From: Candidatus Fusicatenibacter intestinigallinarum
GTDB lineage: Bacteria > Bacillota > Clostridia > Lachnospirales > Lachnospiraceae
DNA length: 64,000 nt
Direction of reading: 5' to 3'
NCBI GenBank assembly: GCA_019119555.1
Contig: DWWU01000033.1
Location: forward strand, 1-64,000
The notes beneath the pieces were generated by a model, which ran no database searches, was not told the origin of the DNA, and saw only the letters and a program-made list of their open reading frames with translations. The position numbers were made by a program, and so were the translations under genes. Shown here in pieces: positions 1-8,112 of this stretch (position 1 is its first letter; each line of letters opens with the position of its first letter).

Positions 1-104
1 AAGATTAGAACGGCTATTTCGTGATAAGATTTCACCGGGACGGGTAGCGTGCACCTACCCTGTCGGCTGTCTTAGTAAGTATATTATAAATCAATATTTT
101 TTAT

Positions 105-119
105 TTGTCAATTTGACAA
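105..119. promoter_or_regulatory. Perfect palindrome TTGTCAA-T-TTGACAA
   Basis: A 7+1+7 bp perfect inverted repeat in AT-rich DNA upstream of the integrase. Each arm contains TTGACA, so it could be an operator or overlapping -35 elements on both strands, but no good -10 lies 17 bp away on the + strand. The function is undetermined. Confidence 0.3.
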
Positions 120-137
120 TAATGTACTTTAATAAGC

Positions 138-174
138 AGAAACCGCTCCGTGCGCCAACACAAAAGCGGTTTCT
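138..174 (+). terminator. Hairpin upstream of the integrase, possible terminator
   Basis: AGAAACCGCT (138-147) pairs perfectly with AGCGGTTTCT (165-174), followed by a weak T-rich stretch. It could end transcription of a gene left of the window, such as a small element-encoded gene before the integrase. The U-tract is poor, so the call is tentative. Confidence 0.4.
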
Positions 175-185
175 ATTTGCCCTTT

Positions 186-225
186 GATGGTATCAAAGAA
201 CCTTCGACAGTACCATGATACCATC
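186..225. repeat. 10-bp inverted repeat before the integrase
   Basis: GATGGTATCA (186-195) and TGATACCATC (216-225) are perfect inverted arms separated by 20 nt, about 70 bp before the integrase start. This could be an RNA hairpin controlling integrase expression or paired protein-binding sites. The role is inferred only from position. Confidence 0.35.
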
Positions 226-293
226 ATCTGGGGCAGCTACGCAACGAGAACTTATGTTCTCCAAATCGAAGCTTATGAAAGGATGATGATTTT

Positions 294-1406
294 ATGTGGG
301 TTGAAGAATTACCTAGTGGAAAATTTCGTTACGCAGAACGTTTTTTAGATCCACGTACTGGGAAAATGAAAAAAGTCTCTGTAACTTTGGAGAAAAATAG
401 TAAACAAGCATATAGGCAAGCTATAAATATATTATCAAAAAAAATCAACGACAAAGGCACGAACAACGAAACAAAATTGACAATCGCAGATGTGGTAGAA
501 TTATACCGCGAAGATCAAAAAAAAGTTGTCAAAGCTTCAACATGGAAAAGAAACTATTTTGCATGTGAAACCATAAAAAAGATTCTTGGGGCTGATACCT
601 TACTCTCCGGTTTGACAGCTGGATATATTCGAAAGGCTTACCTTGCTTCTGGCAGACCTCCTGGCACTATGAATGAAAACATAATTCGATTAAAAGCGCT
701 GCTACGGTGGGCATATCGAAATGAATACTTAGAGACCACAGAATGCATTGACAAGCTGGAACGCTTTAAAGATATTCCTCATGCTCAAAAAATTGAAGAC
801 AAATTTTTAGAAGCCGAAGAAGTTTCTAAACTTCTTAGCGTAATGAAAATAAAAAAATGGAAAGACCTAACCGAATTTTTAGTTTTGTCGGGTCTCCGTT
901 TTGGAGAAGCAGCAGCATTACAACGTTCAGATCTGGATATGAAAAACAGGCTTATCAAAGTCACAAAAACGTTTGATACAGCACACGATCTTATAACGAC
1001 GCCAAAAACAAGGACCTCTATCAGAGAAGTATATATGCAAGATCAATTATTTGACCTTTGTGAACGACTTTTAAATGCATCATATATTTCATCTAAAGTC
1101 ACTAAAATAAATCGGTCAAATAGGCTTTTTGAGCCTCAGAAAAAGCAATGTATTGATATTGATGTATATACATGTTATTTACGCGATTGTGCTGTTCGAT
1201 CTTTGGGAAGAAAAATAACTCCTCACACGCTTCGTCATACGCATGCTTCATTAATGCTCGAAAATGGCATGAGCGTCGATGCCATATCCAATCGTCTTGG
1301 ACATGCCGATAGTAAAGTTACAAGAGAAATTTATTTGCACGTTACGCAAAAGTTAAAAGAAAAAAGGAATGCCCAAATAAAAGAAATAAAAATTTTTGCC
1401 CCATAA
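294..1406 (+). CDS. int: Tyrosine recombinase (integrase) of an integrated element
   Basis: Site-specific tyrosine recombinase, 370 aa, expected to integrate and excise a mobile element. The N-terminus (about residues 1-50, starting MWVEELPSGKFRYAERF) matches the arm-site DNA-binding domain of Gram-positive phage and ICE integrases. A SAM-like core-binding region covers about 60-160, and the catalytic domain about 170-360 shows R202 (SGLRFGE), K238, H311/R314 (HTLRH), H337 (GHAD) and nucleophile Y347. The set of catalytic residues is complete, so it should be active. It is much more AT-rich than the genes to its right, consistent with transfer. It ends 78 bp from the 3' end of tRNA-Leu, the classical arrangement for an element integrated in a tRNA gene, with the rest of the element lying left of the window. 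Whether that element is a phage or an ICE cannot be told here. Confidence 0.93.
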   Translation: MWVEELPSGKFRYAERFLDPRTGKMKKVSVTLEKNSKQAYRQAINILSKKINDKGTNNETKLTIADVVELYREDQKKVVKASTWKRNYFACETIKKILGADTLLSGLTAGYIRKAYLASGRPPGTMNENIIRLKALLRWAYRNEYLETTECIDKLERFKDIPHAQKIEDKFLEAEEVSKLLSVMKIKKWKDLTEFLVLSGLRFGEAAALQRSDLDMKNRLIKVTKTFDTAHDLITTPKTRTSIREVYMQDQLFDLCERLLNASYISSKVTKINRSNRLFEPQKKQCIDIDVYTCYLRDCAVRSLGRKITPHTLRHTHASLMLENGMSVDAISNRLGHADSKVTREIYLHVTQKLKEKRNAQIKEIKIFAP

Positions 1407-1434
1407 GTGCCCCAAAACTAATAAAAAAAAATCC

Positions 1435-1469
1435 GAAACCCTTGAAAATACAATAAAATCAAGGGTTTC
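1435..1469 (-). terminator. Terminator downstream of tRNA-Leu
   Basis: GAAACCCTTGA (1435-1445) and TCAAGGGTTTC (1459-1469) form a perfect 11-bp stem. Read on the minus strand the stem is followed by a run of nine or more T, so it is a good intrinsic terminator for the tRNA. It lies on the element side of the tRNA 3' end, so the integrated element may have supplied it. It may also end the convergent integrase transcript. Confidence 0.75.
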
Positions 1470-1483
1470 AGAAAATAGTTCGA

Positions 1484-1563
1484 TGCCGCTGGCCGGACTC
1501 GAACCGGCATGGTTTCCCGCTTGATTTTGAGTCAAGTGCGTCTGCCAATTCCGCCACAGCGGC
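1484..1563 (-). tRNA. tRNA-Leu, anticodon CAA
   Basis: The minus strand folds as a class II tRNA. Acceptor GCCGCTG pairs with CAGCGGC and the discriminator is A. The anticodon stem is CTTGA/TCAAG with loop CTCAAAA, giving anticodon CAA, which reads UUG. There is a short GG-GAAA-CC variable arm and a T arm GCCGG-TTCGAGT-CCGGC. The 3' CCA is not encoded. The 3' end of this tRNA faces the integrase, so the attachment core probably lies in its 3' part (about 1484-1510). The matching repeat at the other end of the element is outside the window. Confidence 0.95.
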
Positions 1564-1570
1564 TGATCTG

Positions 1571-1601
1571 CGGCCTGCAAATCTTCCACAGGCCGTTTTT
1601 T
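1571..1601 (+). terminator. Short hairpin with T-run, + strand
   Basis: CGGCCTG (1571-1577) pairs with CAGGCCG (1589-1595) and is followed by six T on the + strand. No + strand gene ends here, so it could block read-through from the element or be incidental. It lies just upstream of the tRNA on the opposite strand. Confidence 0.35.
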
Positions 1602-1663
1602 ATAATAACACAATCTGTCTTACTCTGCAAGTTTTTTTTCGGTCTCCATTCCCAGGACGGGCA

Positions 1664-1685
1664 ACAGTTCAGCCAGCTGAACTGT
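1664..1685. repeat. Dispersed repeat, palindrome-only copy
   Basis: ACAGTTCAGC-CA-GCTGAACTGT, a perfect 10+2+10 palindrome, lying 29 bp beyond the lysA stop. It is the terminal palindrome of the large dispersed repeat seen elsewhere in the window, without the other two stem-loops. Confidence 0.85.
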
Positions 1686-1714
1686 AACCCCAGAACGGCG
1701 CTCTCCTATGACGC

Positions 1715-2989
1715 TTATTCTCCGAACATTTTCCGGTATTCTTCCGTTCCGTCCAGCGTCGCAAAATAATCCTTCGGCGTTTCTGCTCTGCGGATCTGTT
1801 CAAAGCTTCCGTCTTCTCTCAGAAGCACTTCCGCGGAGCGCAGCTTTCCGTTGTAGTTATAGCCCATAGAGAAACCATGAGCTCCCGTATCATGGATGAA
1901 CAGCAGATCACCGACCTCGATTTCCGGCAGCATACGGTCCACTGCAAACTTGTCATTGTTCTCGCACAGAGAACCTGTCACATCGTACTTGTGATCACAG
2001 GGCGCATCTTCTTTTCCCATCACCGTAATATGATGGTATGCTCCGTACATGGCCGGACGCATCAGGTTCACCGCGCAGGCATCGCATCCGATATACTCTT
2101 TGTAAATGTGCTTCTGATGAATCGCACGGGTCACAAGTCCGCCGTAAGGTCCCATCATAAAACGCCCCATCTCCGTATAGATCGCCACATCTCCCATACC
2201 TGCAGGAACAAGAATCTCATCGTAAGCCTTGTGTACGCCCTCGCCGATGACGCGGATATCGTTCGGCTCCTGGTCGGGACGATAAGGAATTCCCACACCG
2301 CCGGACAGATTGATAAACGCAATCTTCGCACCGGTCTCCTGCTCAAGTTTCACCGCCAGCTCGAACAGAAGCCCTGCCAGCGTCGGATAATACTCGTTGG
2401 TCACGGTATTGCTTGCCAGAAACGCATGAATTCCGAAGCGTTTTGCTCCCTTTGCCTGCAGCACGCGGAACGCCTCAAACAGCTGCTCTGTTGTCATACC
2501 GTACTTCGCATCACCCGGATTGTCCATGATATCATTGCTGATGGAAAACAGTCCGCCCGGATTGTAGCGGCAGGAGATCGTCTCCGGGATATAGCCGATG
2601 GTTTTCTCCAGAAAGTCAATGTGCGTAAAATCATCCAGATTGATAATCGCACCCAGCTTTTCCGCCAGCTGATATTCGCGTGCAGGAGTCACATTGGAAG
2701 AAAACATGATTTTATCCCCTGTGAATCCCATTGCACCGGAGAGCATCAGCTCTGTCTCAGAAGAGCAGTCGCACCCGCAGCCATATTCCCCGAGAATTTT
2801 AATCAGTGTCGGATTCGGATTCGCCTTCACTGCAAAGTACTCGCGGAATCCCGGATTCCAGGCAAACGCCTCCTGCACGGCTCTGGCATTTTCCCGGATC
2901 CCCTTTTCATCGTAAATGTGGAAAGGGGTAGGAATCTGCGCTGCAATTTCTTCCAGTTTCTCTTTTGTTACAAACGGCTTTTTCAGCAT
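1715..2989 (-). CDS. lysA: Diaminopimelate decarboxylase
   Basis: PLP-dependent fold-type III decarboxylase, 424 aa, catalysing the last step of lysine synthesis (meso-diaminopimelate to lysine). The PLP lysine is K55 in YFAVKANPNP. A glycine-rich phosphate-binding stretch (NLSGGVGIPY), EMGRFMMGPYG and the GSLCENND segment with the catalytic cysteine are all visible. The start at 2989 is chosen because AAAGGAG precedes it at good spacing; an upstream in-frame ATG at 3085 has no such site and runs through a terminator hairpin. It lies 125 bp downstream of pyk on the same strand but is separated from it by that hairpin. A carboxynorspermidine decarboxylase is the main alternative within the fold; length and motifs favour LysA. 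Confidence 0.85.
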   Translation of the reverse strand: MLKKPFVTKEKLEEIAAQIPTPFHIYDEKGIRENARAVQEAFAWNPGFREYFAVKANPNPTLIKILGEYGCGCDCSSETELMLSGAMGFTGDKIMFSSNVTPAREYQLAEKLGAIINLDDFTHIDFLEKTIGYIPETISCRYNPGGLFSISNDIMDNPGDAKYGMTTEQLFEAFRVLQAKGAKRFGIHAFLASNTVTNEYYPTLAGLLFELAVKLEQETGAKIAFINLSGGVGIPYRPDQEPNDIRVIGEGVHKAYDEILVPAGMGDVAIYTEMGRFMMGPYGGLVTRAIHQKHIYKEYIGCDACAVNLMRPAMYGAYHHITVMGKEDAPCDHKYDVTGSLCENNDKFAVDRMLPEIEVGDLLFIHDTGAHGFSMGYNYNGKLRSAEVLLREDGSFEQIRRAETPKDYFATLDGTEEYRKMFGE

Positions 2990-3037
2990 CTTCTTTTGTT
3001 CTCCTTTTTTCGTAAAATAATGGCAGCAGAAAAATAT

Positions 3038-3108
3038 ATTACCGTTCCCGAAAGCATCCCTGGAAGCGCCCTGCCTCTCCGACACACCTTTGTTCCGGAA
3101 ACGGTAAT
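3038..3108 (-). terminator. Hairpin between pyk and lysA
   Basis: ATTACCGTTTCCGGAA-type arms (3093-3108 against 3038-3053) form a long near-perfect stem, followed on the minus strand by TATATTTTT. It most likely terminates or attenuates the pyk transcript before lysA. Confidence 0.65.
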
Positions 3109-3114
3109 CTCAAT

Positions 3115-4551
3115 TTATTTTGCCTGGATGACCTGAAGCATATTCGTCATGTATCCTTCTCCGGATACCTCATTGGTCGCCGGGTCTCCTGCTGTAAAAA
3201 TCACCATCTCTCCGCGATGTACCAGCCCTTCGCGAAGCACCATATACATTGCATGGGAAATAATATTTGCCGTGCTGTCTTCCTCGTAACCCATCACCGG
3301 CTTTACGCCCCAGTAGAGCTGCATTTTTCTGCGGGTTCTCTCATTCGGCGTCACGCCGTAGATCGGCACCGACGGGCGCAGATTGGAAATCAGCCGGGCA
3401 GTCTGTCCGCTCATCGTCGGTGTAACGATACAGGAAGCATTCAGACGCTCCACCATCGTCACTGCTGCATAACCGACAGCGCTGGAAACGTTCAGCTTGC
3501 CTCTCAGGGAATCCGAATCCCTGTACTCCGCAAACCTGAGGAACTTCTCAGAAGACTCGGCAATCTTCTCCATCATCTGCACCGCTTCCACCGGATATTT
3601 TCCCTGAGCGGTTTCTCCGGAGAGCATGACTGCATCCGTTCCATCGTAGATCGCATTGGCCACATCGGAAACCTCCGCACGGGTCGGGCGGGGATTGCGG
3701 ATCATGGAATCCAGCATCTGTGTCGCAGTGATCACCGGTTTGTATTTATGATTACATTTTTCAATAATAATCTTCTGAACATGAGGCACATCGCTGGCGG
3801 GAATCTCAACGCCGAGATCTCCGCGGGCTACCATGATTCCATCCGCCGCGTCGATAATGCTGTCGATATTTTCCACACCCTCTGCATTCTCAATTTTGGC
3901 GATGATATCAATACCTTCCCCGCCGTTTGCGTTGAGAAGCTCGCGGATCTCACGGATTGCATCCGCATTGCGCACAAAGGATGCCGCAACAAAATCGATT
4001 CCCTGTTCGATTCCAAACAGAAGATCGCTCTTATCCTTCTCCGTGATGTTCGGCAGGTTGATGGAAACTCCCGGTACATTGACGCCTTTCTTTTCCCCAA
4101 GCTCTCCGCCGTTGACCACACGACAGACGATCTCCGCCCCTTCTGTCTTCTCTACTTTCAGACAGATCAGACCGTCGTCGATCAATATCGTTCCTCCGAC
4201 AGTTACATCCTTTCCGAGACCCTCATAAGTAATGGACACTCTGGATTCGTCTCCGATCACCTGCTCCGAGGTAAGCACAAACGTCTGATTTTCCTTCAGT
4301 GTTACTTTCTGATGGTCTTTCAGTTCACCGGTACGGATTTCCGGTCCTTTCGTATCAAGCAGGATCGCAACGGGAACCTTCAGCTCTCTGCGGACTTCCT
4401 TCAGAAGATCCATACGCATTTTCTGTTCCTCATGATCTCCATGAGAAAAATTGAAACGCGCAACATCCATGCCATTCTCTACAAGTTTTTTCATCATGTC
4501 TTTTGAATTCGTATTCGGTCCCATTGTACAAACGATTTTGGTTCTTCTCAT
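3115..4551 (-). CDS. pyk: Pyruvate kinase
   Basis: Catalyses phosphoenolpyruvate + ADP to pyruvate + ATP, the last step of glycolysis, in the cytoplasm. At 478 aa it is the short form and lacks the extra C-terminal PEP-utiliser-like domain found in Bacillus-type enzymes (about 585 aa). Visible motifs are the N-terminal MRRTKIVCTMGPNT, ARFNFSHG, DTKGPEIRTG, the active-site IIAKIENAEG and MVARGDLGVEIP, and TQMLDSMIRNPRPTRAEVSD. The barrel, B domain and C-terminal regulatory domain are all present. The start has AGGAGAG upstream. It is followed by a hairpin and then lysA. Confidence 0.97.
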   Translation of the reverse strand: MRRTKIVCTMGPNTNSKDMMKKLVENGMDVARFNFSHGDHEEQKMRMDLLKEVRRELKVPVAILLDTKGPEIRTGELKDHQKVTLKENQTFVLTSEQVIGDESRVSITYEGLGKDVTVGGTILIDDGLICLKVEKTEGAEIVCRVVNGGELGEKKGVNVPGVSINLPNITEKDKSDLLFGIEQGIDFVAASFVRNADAIREIRELLNANGGEGIDIIAKIENAEGVENIDSIIDAADGIMVARGDLGVEIPASDVPHVQKIIIEKCNHKYKPVITATQMLDSMIRNPRPTRAEVSDVANAIYDGTDAVMLSGETAQGKYPVEAVQMMEKIAESSEKFLRFAEYRDSDSLRGKLNVSSAVGYAAVTMVERLNASCIVTPTMSGQTARLISNLRPSVPIYGVTPNERTRRKMQLYWGVKPVMGYEEDSTANIISHAMYMVLREGLVHRGEMVIFTAGDPATNEVSGEGYMTNMLQVIQAK

Positions 4552-4670
4552 TGGCTCACTCTCCTGCTCATTTATTATTCGTTGATATCAGAATTTTCTT
4601 TATTAACAGTTACTCATTGCTGTCCGGTCTGCCGCTTCATGCTCCTTCCGGACATTCCCTTCTCTCCCGC

Positions 4671-5513
4671 CTATCTGATATGCTGGTGGGTAAACAGATG
4701 GTCCTGGCAGTACTCATAGTTCCCGTTGCACTTGGAACAGTAACGGAATTCCAGTTCCGGAGAATCCAGCTCTGTTCTTCCGCATACGGTACATTTATGC
4801 TTTGCGCCATTGGAATACTGCTGTGCGCTGCCTCTGGACATGGCTTTCCGGAAATCATTTTTTCTTTTTCTCTCTCTTGGATTGTATCGCTTATAATTTC
4901 TGGTCGCGAAGAAGAAAATAGTCACGCTGGCAAGGGAGAAGGCAATCGCCACCTTTGTGACAAGATTGCCGCGGAAAAAGTCTGCCGCCACAATCACCGC
5001 GTAGACCAGCGCCATATACTTCATTTTAATCGGAATCAGGAAGTACAGCATCACCTGCATATCCGGGAAACTCATCGCAAATCCCAGGAAAATAGAAAGG
5101 CTGATGTAATATGTGCTGAAGCTCAGCGCATAAAGGCCGAAATAGGACAGACCCGTAAACAGAAACAGAAGAAACGCTCCGACTATCGTCATGAAAATTC
5201 CGAAAAAGATATAGACATTATACCGGAAATCTCCCCAGGCCTGTTCCAGCGTCGAACCGATGGAATAGTAAAAAAACAGCATTACCACTGTAAAAATGTC
5301 TAAACTGCTCGGCGGAATCAGAAGCCAGCTTACCAGCCGCCAGATCTGTCCGTGAAAAACAATCTGATAAGGATCCAGTGTCAGATAAAGTGTCTGCGCC
5401 GGAAACGCATAGCGCAGAAGATATCCGATCACATAAGTGATAATGATATACCTTGTCAGATGCGGAATCGCATATTTTCCAAATTTACGCTCCAGTTTGT
5501 TTAAAAAATTCAT
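4671..5513 (-). CDS. Rhomboid-like membrane protein with C-terminal zinc ribbon, probably not a protease
   Basis: 280 aa with about six membrane segments between residues 20 and 202, then a basic linker and a zinc ribbon (C241, C244, C259, C262; further C269, H272, H276). The layout of the first half (HGQIWRLVSWLL, then GSTLEQAWGDFRY) matches the rhomboid fold around loop 1. The segment that should carry the GxSG serine reads YALSFSTYYISLSIFLG, and no histidine sits in the last membrane segment. The Ser-His dyad therefore appears to be missing. I infer a pseudo-rhomboid that binds or sorts membrane proteins rather than cleaving them. It lies between corA and pyk on the same strand. Confidence 0.7.
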   Translation of the reverse strand: MNFLNKLERKFGKYAIPHLTRYIIITYVIGYLLRYAFPAQTLYLTLDPYQIVFHGQIWRLVSWLLIPPSSLDIFTVVMLFFYYSIGSTLEQAWGDFRYNVYIFFGIFMTIVGAFLLFLFTGLSYFGLYALSFSTYYISLSIFLGFAMSFPDMQVMLYFLIPIKMKYMALVYAVIVAADFFRGNLVTKVAIAFSLASVTIFFFATRNYKRYNPRERKRKNDFRKAMSRGSAQQYSNGAKHKCTVCGRTELDSPELEFRYCSKCNGNYEYCQDHLFTHQHIR

Positions 5514-5595
5514 TTACACTCTTCTTTCTTTTTGATGAGGTTCCGGCCCGGCCGGGCGGATTTTGGGACGTATCGGCAGACGTTTTGCCTCAGCC

Positions 5596-6537
5596 TCAGA
5601 ACATATCCTTCTTCTTGAAAATCAGCGCAACGATCAGACAGATCACCGCCGCAATCAGAATGGCGATCCAGAACCCGAACGGGCTGGATGCAAAAGGCAT
5701 TCCCTTGCTGTTAACATTCATACCGTAGGCGCTGAACACAATATTCGGCACAGACATAACGATCGTAATCGTTGACAGAAACTTCATGATAATATTCAGA
5801 TTATTTGAGATGACGGAAGCGAACGCGTCCATGGTTCCGCTCAGAATATTGCTGTAAATATTCGCCATCTCGATGGCCTGCTTATTCTCAATAATAACGT
5901 CCTCAAGCAGTTCTTCGTCCTCCGGATAATGGCGGATCCTCTCCGTCTTCATCAGTTTTTCCAGAACCACTTCGTTGGAACGAAGAGATGTTGTAAAGTA
6001 AACCAGACATTTCTCCAGCTCCAGCAGTTCAATCAGCTCCTGGTTTTTCTGGGATTTATGAAGTTTGCTCTCCACCTGTTCGCTCTTTTTATCTATAATT
6101 CTCAGATAATGCAGAAACATACTTGCGTTTTTATACAGAATCTGAAGAATAAATCTTGTCCGCTTTCCGGTGGAAAAGTTTCTCACTCTCCCTTCCATAA
6201 AAGAGCTCAGGATCGGCGTATCCTCTGTGCAGATCGTAAAGATTGTGTTCTCTGTCACAATAATGCCAAGGGGTATCGTCCCATACCAGTCCTTGTCATT
6301 TCTCTCCTCAATCACAGGAATGTCCACCAGGATCAGCGTATAGTTGTCTTCCACCTCAATACGGGAACGCTCCTCTTCATCCAGCGCTGCCCGCAGATGA
6401 TCCACATCGATTTCATGGCGCTGGGCAATCTCAAATACCTCCGTCGCCGTCGGATCTGTCAGTGCAATCCAGCATCCTTCACACGCGGTGTCTACAGGTC
6501 TGATTTCATCCTCCACGGATTTAAAAATACGAATCAT
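5596..6537 (-). CDS. corA: CorA-family divalent cation transporter
   Basis: 313-aa magnesium/cobalt channel-type transporter of the inner membrane. A long acidic and helical cytoplasmic domain (about 1-250) is followed by two C-terminal membrane helices. The signature loop reads AYGMNV, preserving the GMN selectivity motif, and the protein ends with the usual basic tail KKKDMF. It has its own consensus promoter upstream, divergent from aroC, and is followed after 82 bp by the rhomboid-like gene on the same strand. Confidence 0.93.
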   Translation of the reverse strand: MIRIFKSVEDEIRPVDTACEGCWIALTDPTATEVFEIAQRHEIDVDHLRAALDEEERSRIEVEDNYTLILVDIPVIEERNDKDWYGTIPLGIIVTENTIFTICTEDTPILSSFMEGRVRNFSTGKRTRFILQILYKNASMFLHYLRIIDKKSEQVESKLHKSQKNQELIELLELEKCLVYFTTSLRSNEVVLEKLMKTERIRHYPEDEELLEDVIIENKQAIEMANIYSNILSGTMDAFASVISNNLNIIMKFLSTITIVMSVPNIVFSAYGMNVNSKGMPFASSPFGFWIAILIAAVICLIVALIFKKKDMF

Positions 6538-6707
6538 GCTGTTATCTCCTTTCTCTGCCCGCCAGAGGACAGAGAACCAGCGTCACCCCGTCCCTCAGCG
6601 ATTCTTCTGTTTTTCATTTATGCTGCATAATCGGGGCGCAGGTCCGCTCTCCATAACAACACATCCTTTCATTATAAATATGCGCATTTTGATCGAAATA
6701 CAAACTC

Positions 6708-6736
6708 ATTATAATCGCTGCCTATAGGTTTGTCAA
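6708..6736 (-). promoter_or_regulatory. Consensus sigma-A promoter of corA
   Basis: On the minus strand TTGACA (6736-6731) is followed by exactly 17 bp and TATAAT (6713-6708), a perfect match. It lies about 170 bp upstream of corA, leaving room for a leader. No recognised riboswitch is visible in that leader. Confidence 0.8.
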
Positions 6737-6772
6737 ACAATTCCGTGGTGATTTCCGCCTCTATTTTTTATC

Positions 6773-6801
6773 TTTACGTTCTCTTTCGAATCCGTTATAA
6801 T
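6773..6801 (+). promoter_or_regulatory. Promoter of aroC
   Basis: TTTACG (6773-6778), 17 bp, TATAAT (6796-6801), about 60 bp upstream of the aroC start. It is divergent from the corA promoter in the same 323-bp intergenic region, which otherwise holds nothing I recognise. Confidence 0.7.
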
Positions 6802-6860
6802 AGGTTTTACAAGCCCGAAATGTGGCGGAAAATCATCACACGGGAAGGTGGAAAAAACAT

Positions 6861-7961
6861 ATGGCTGGTTCAACATTTGGAACTGTTTTTCGTATTACAA
6901 CCTGGGGAGAATCCCATGGAAAGGGGATCGGCGTCGTGATCGACGGCTGTCCGGCCGGTCTTCCTCTGAAGTCTCAGGATATCCAGGAATATCTGGACAG
7001 AAGAAAGCCCGGACAGAGCCGTTATACCACGCAGCGAAACGAACCGGATCGGGTAGAAATCCTGTCCGGTGTTTTTGAGGGACGCACAACCGGAACACCG
7101 ATCTCTCTGATCGTCTTTAACAAAGATCAGCATTCCAGAGATTACAGCGAAATCGCTTCCTATTATCGGCCGGGACATGCAGATTATACCTTTGATGTGA
7201 AATACGGATTTCGCGATTACCGGGGCGGCGGACGTTCCTCCGGGCGGGAGACCATCGGCCGCGTCGCCGGCGGCGCTGTTGCCGCGCGGCTGCTCTCTTC
7301 CCTCGGAATTTCTTTCTGTACCTACACCCGGTCCATCGGCCCGGTGGAAATTCAGAATTTTTCCAGAGAAGAAATCTTCAGCAACAAACTTTATATGCCG
7401 GACAGGGAAGCAGCGCAGAAGGCTTCCGAATATCTGGAAAACTGTATGGCTTCCAGAAATTCAGCCGGCGGCATCATCGAGTGCGTAATCCACGGAGTAC
7501 CGGCCGGACTGGGCGAGCCGGTTTTTGACAAGCTGGACGCTTCCCTTGCAAAGGCGGTCATGTCCATCGGCGCGGTCAAGGGCGTGGAAATCGGAGACGG
7601 CTTCGCTGTCTCTTCCTCCACCGGCCAGGAAGACAACGACGGCTTTCGCATGCGCCCGGACGGACATGTGGAAAAAACTTCAAACCATGCCGGCGGGATT
7701 CTCGGCGGCATCAGCGACGGAAGCGATATCATTCTGCGGGCGGCCGTAAAGCCAACGCCTTCCATTGCTTCCGATCAGAAAACCGTCAATAAGTCCGGAC
7801 AGGAAATTACAGTCTCGATCAAAGGCCGCCATGACCCGGTCATCGTACCCAGGGCGGTTGTCGTCGTGGAAGCGATGGCTGCTCTGACCCTGGCGGATGC
7901 GCTTTTGCTCGGAACCACTTCCCGCCTGGAGTATCTTCAGAAAATCTGGAAAGAAAACTAA
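6861..7961 (+). CDS. aroC: Chorismate synthase
   Basis: Converts 5-enolpyruvylshikimate 3-phosphate to chorismate using reduced FMN, the last common step of aromatic amino acid synthesis. At 366 aa it has the usual family length. Motifs include FRITTWGESHGKGIG near the N-terminus, the RPGHADYTFDVKYG segment, RGGGRSSGRETIGRVAGGA and RPDGHVEKTSNHAGGILGGIS. The ATG at 6861 is chosen because the conserved MAGSTFGT begins there and an AAGGTGG site precedes it. It is monocistronic, with its own promoter and strong terminators downstream. Confidence 0.97.
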   Translation: MAGSTFGTVFRITTWGESHGKGIGVVIDGCPAGLPLKSQDIQEYLDRRKPGQSRYTTQRNEPDRVEILSGVFEGRTTGTPISLIVFNKDQHSRDYSEIASYYRPGHADYTFDVKYGFRDYRGGGRSSGRETIGRVAGGAVAARLLSSLGISFCTYTRSIGPVEIQNFSREEIFSNKLYMPDREAAQKASEYLENCMASRNSAGGIIECVIHGVPAGLGEPVFDKLDASLAKAVMSIGAVKGVEIGDGFAVSSSTGQEDNDGFRMRPDGHVEKTSNHAGGILGGISDGSDIILRAAVKPTPSIASDQKTVNKSGQEITVSIKGRHDPVIVPRAVVVVEAMAALTLADALLLGTTSRLEYLQKIWKEN

Positions 7962-7966
7962 AACGG

Positions 7967-8004
7967 TTCCCGTAACAGTTCGGCCGATGAAACTGTTATG
8001 GGAA
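7967..8004 (+). terminator. Hairpin after aroC, variant of the dispersed palindrome
   Basis: TTCCCGTAACAGTT (7967-7980) pairs with AACTGTTATGGGAA (7991-8004). The GTAACAGTTCGGCC part resembles the terminal palindrome of the dispersed repeat. It lies 5 bp past the aroC stop. Confidence 0.6.
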
Positions 8005-8006
8005 AG

Positions 8007-8060
8007 AAAACGGGAGAATGCGCTTCGCCTTTCCCAGGCGATGAAGCATTCTCCCGTTTT
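8007..8060 (+). terminator. Strong intrinsic terminator of aroC
   Basis: A long stem built from AAAACGGGAGAATGC...CGCC and GGCG...GCATTCTCCCGTTTT, followed by a T-rich tract. The flanking A and T runs make it usable in both directions, so it may also serve the convergent lactonase gene. Confidence 0.85.
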
Positions 8061-8080
8061 TCTTTCCCACAGAAGTTACA

Positions 8081-8112
8081 ATGTAACAGTTCAGCAAGCT
8101 GAACCGTTACAT
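8081..8112. repeat. Dispersed repeat, palindrome-only copy
   Basis: ATGTAACAGTTCAGC / GCTGAACCGTTACAT with a 2-bp centre and one mismatch. Its right end touches the stop codon of the lactonase-like gene (stop at 8112-8114). Confidence 0.8.

Noticed and set aside
2989-3114. Lysine riboswitch upstream of lysA
   Set aside because: The 125-bp gap holds one simple terminator-like hairpin, too short and simple for a lysine riboswitch.
8007-8060. Counting the long aroC hairpin as a copy of the dispersed repeat
   Set aside because: Its stem sequence (CGGGAGAATGC) is unrelated to the repeat; only the hairpins on either side share the palindrome.
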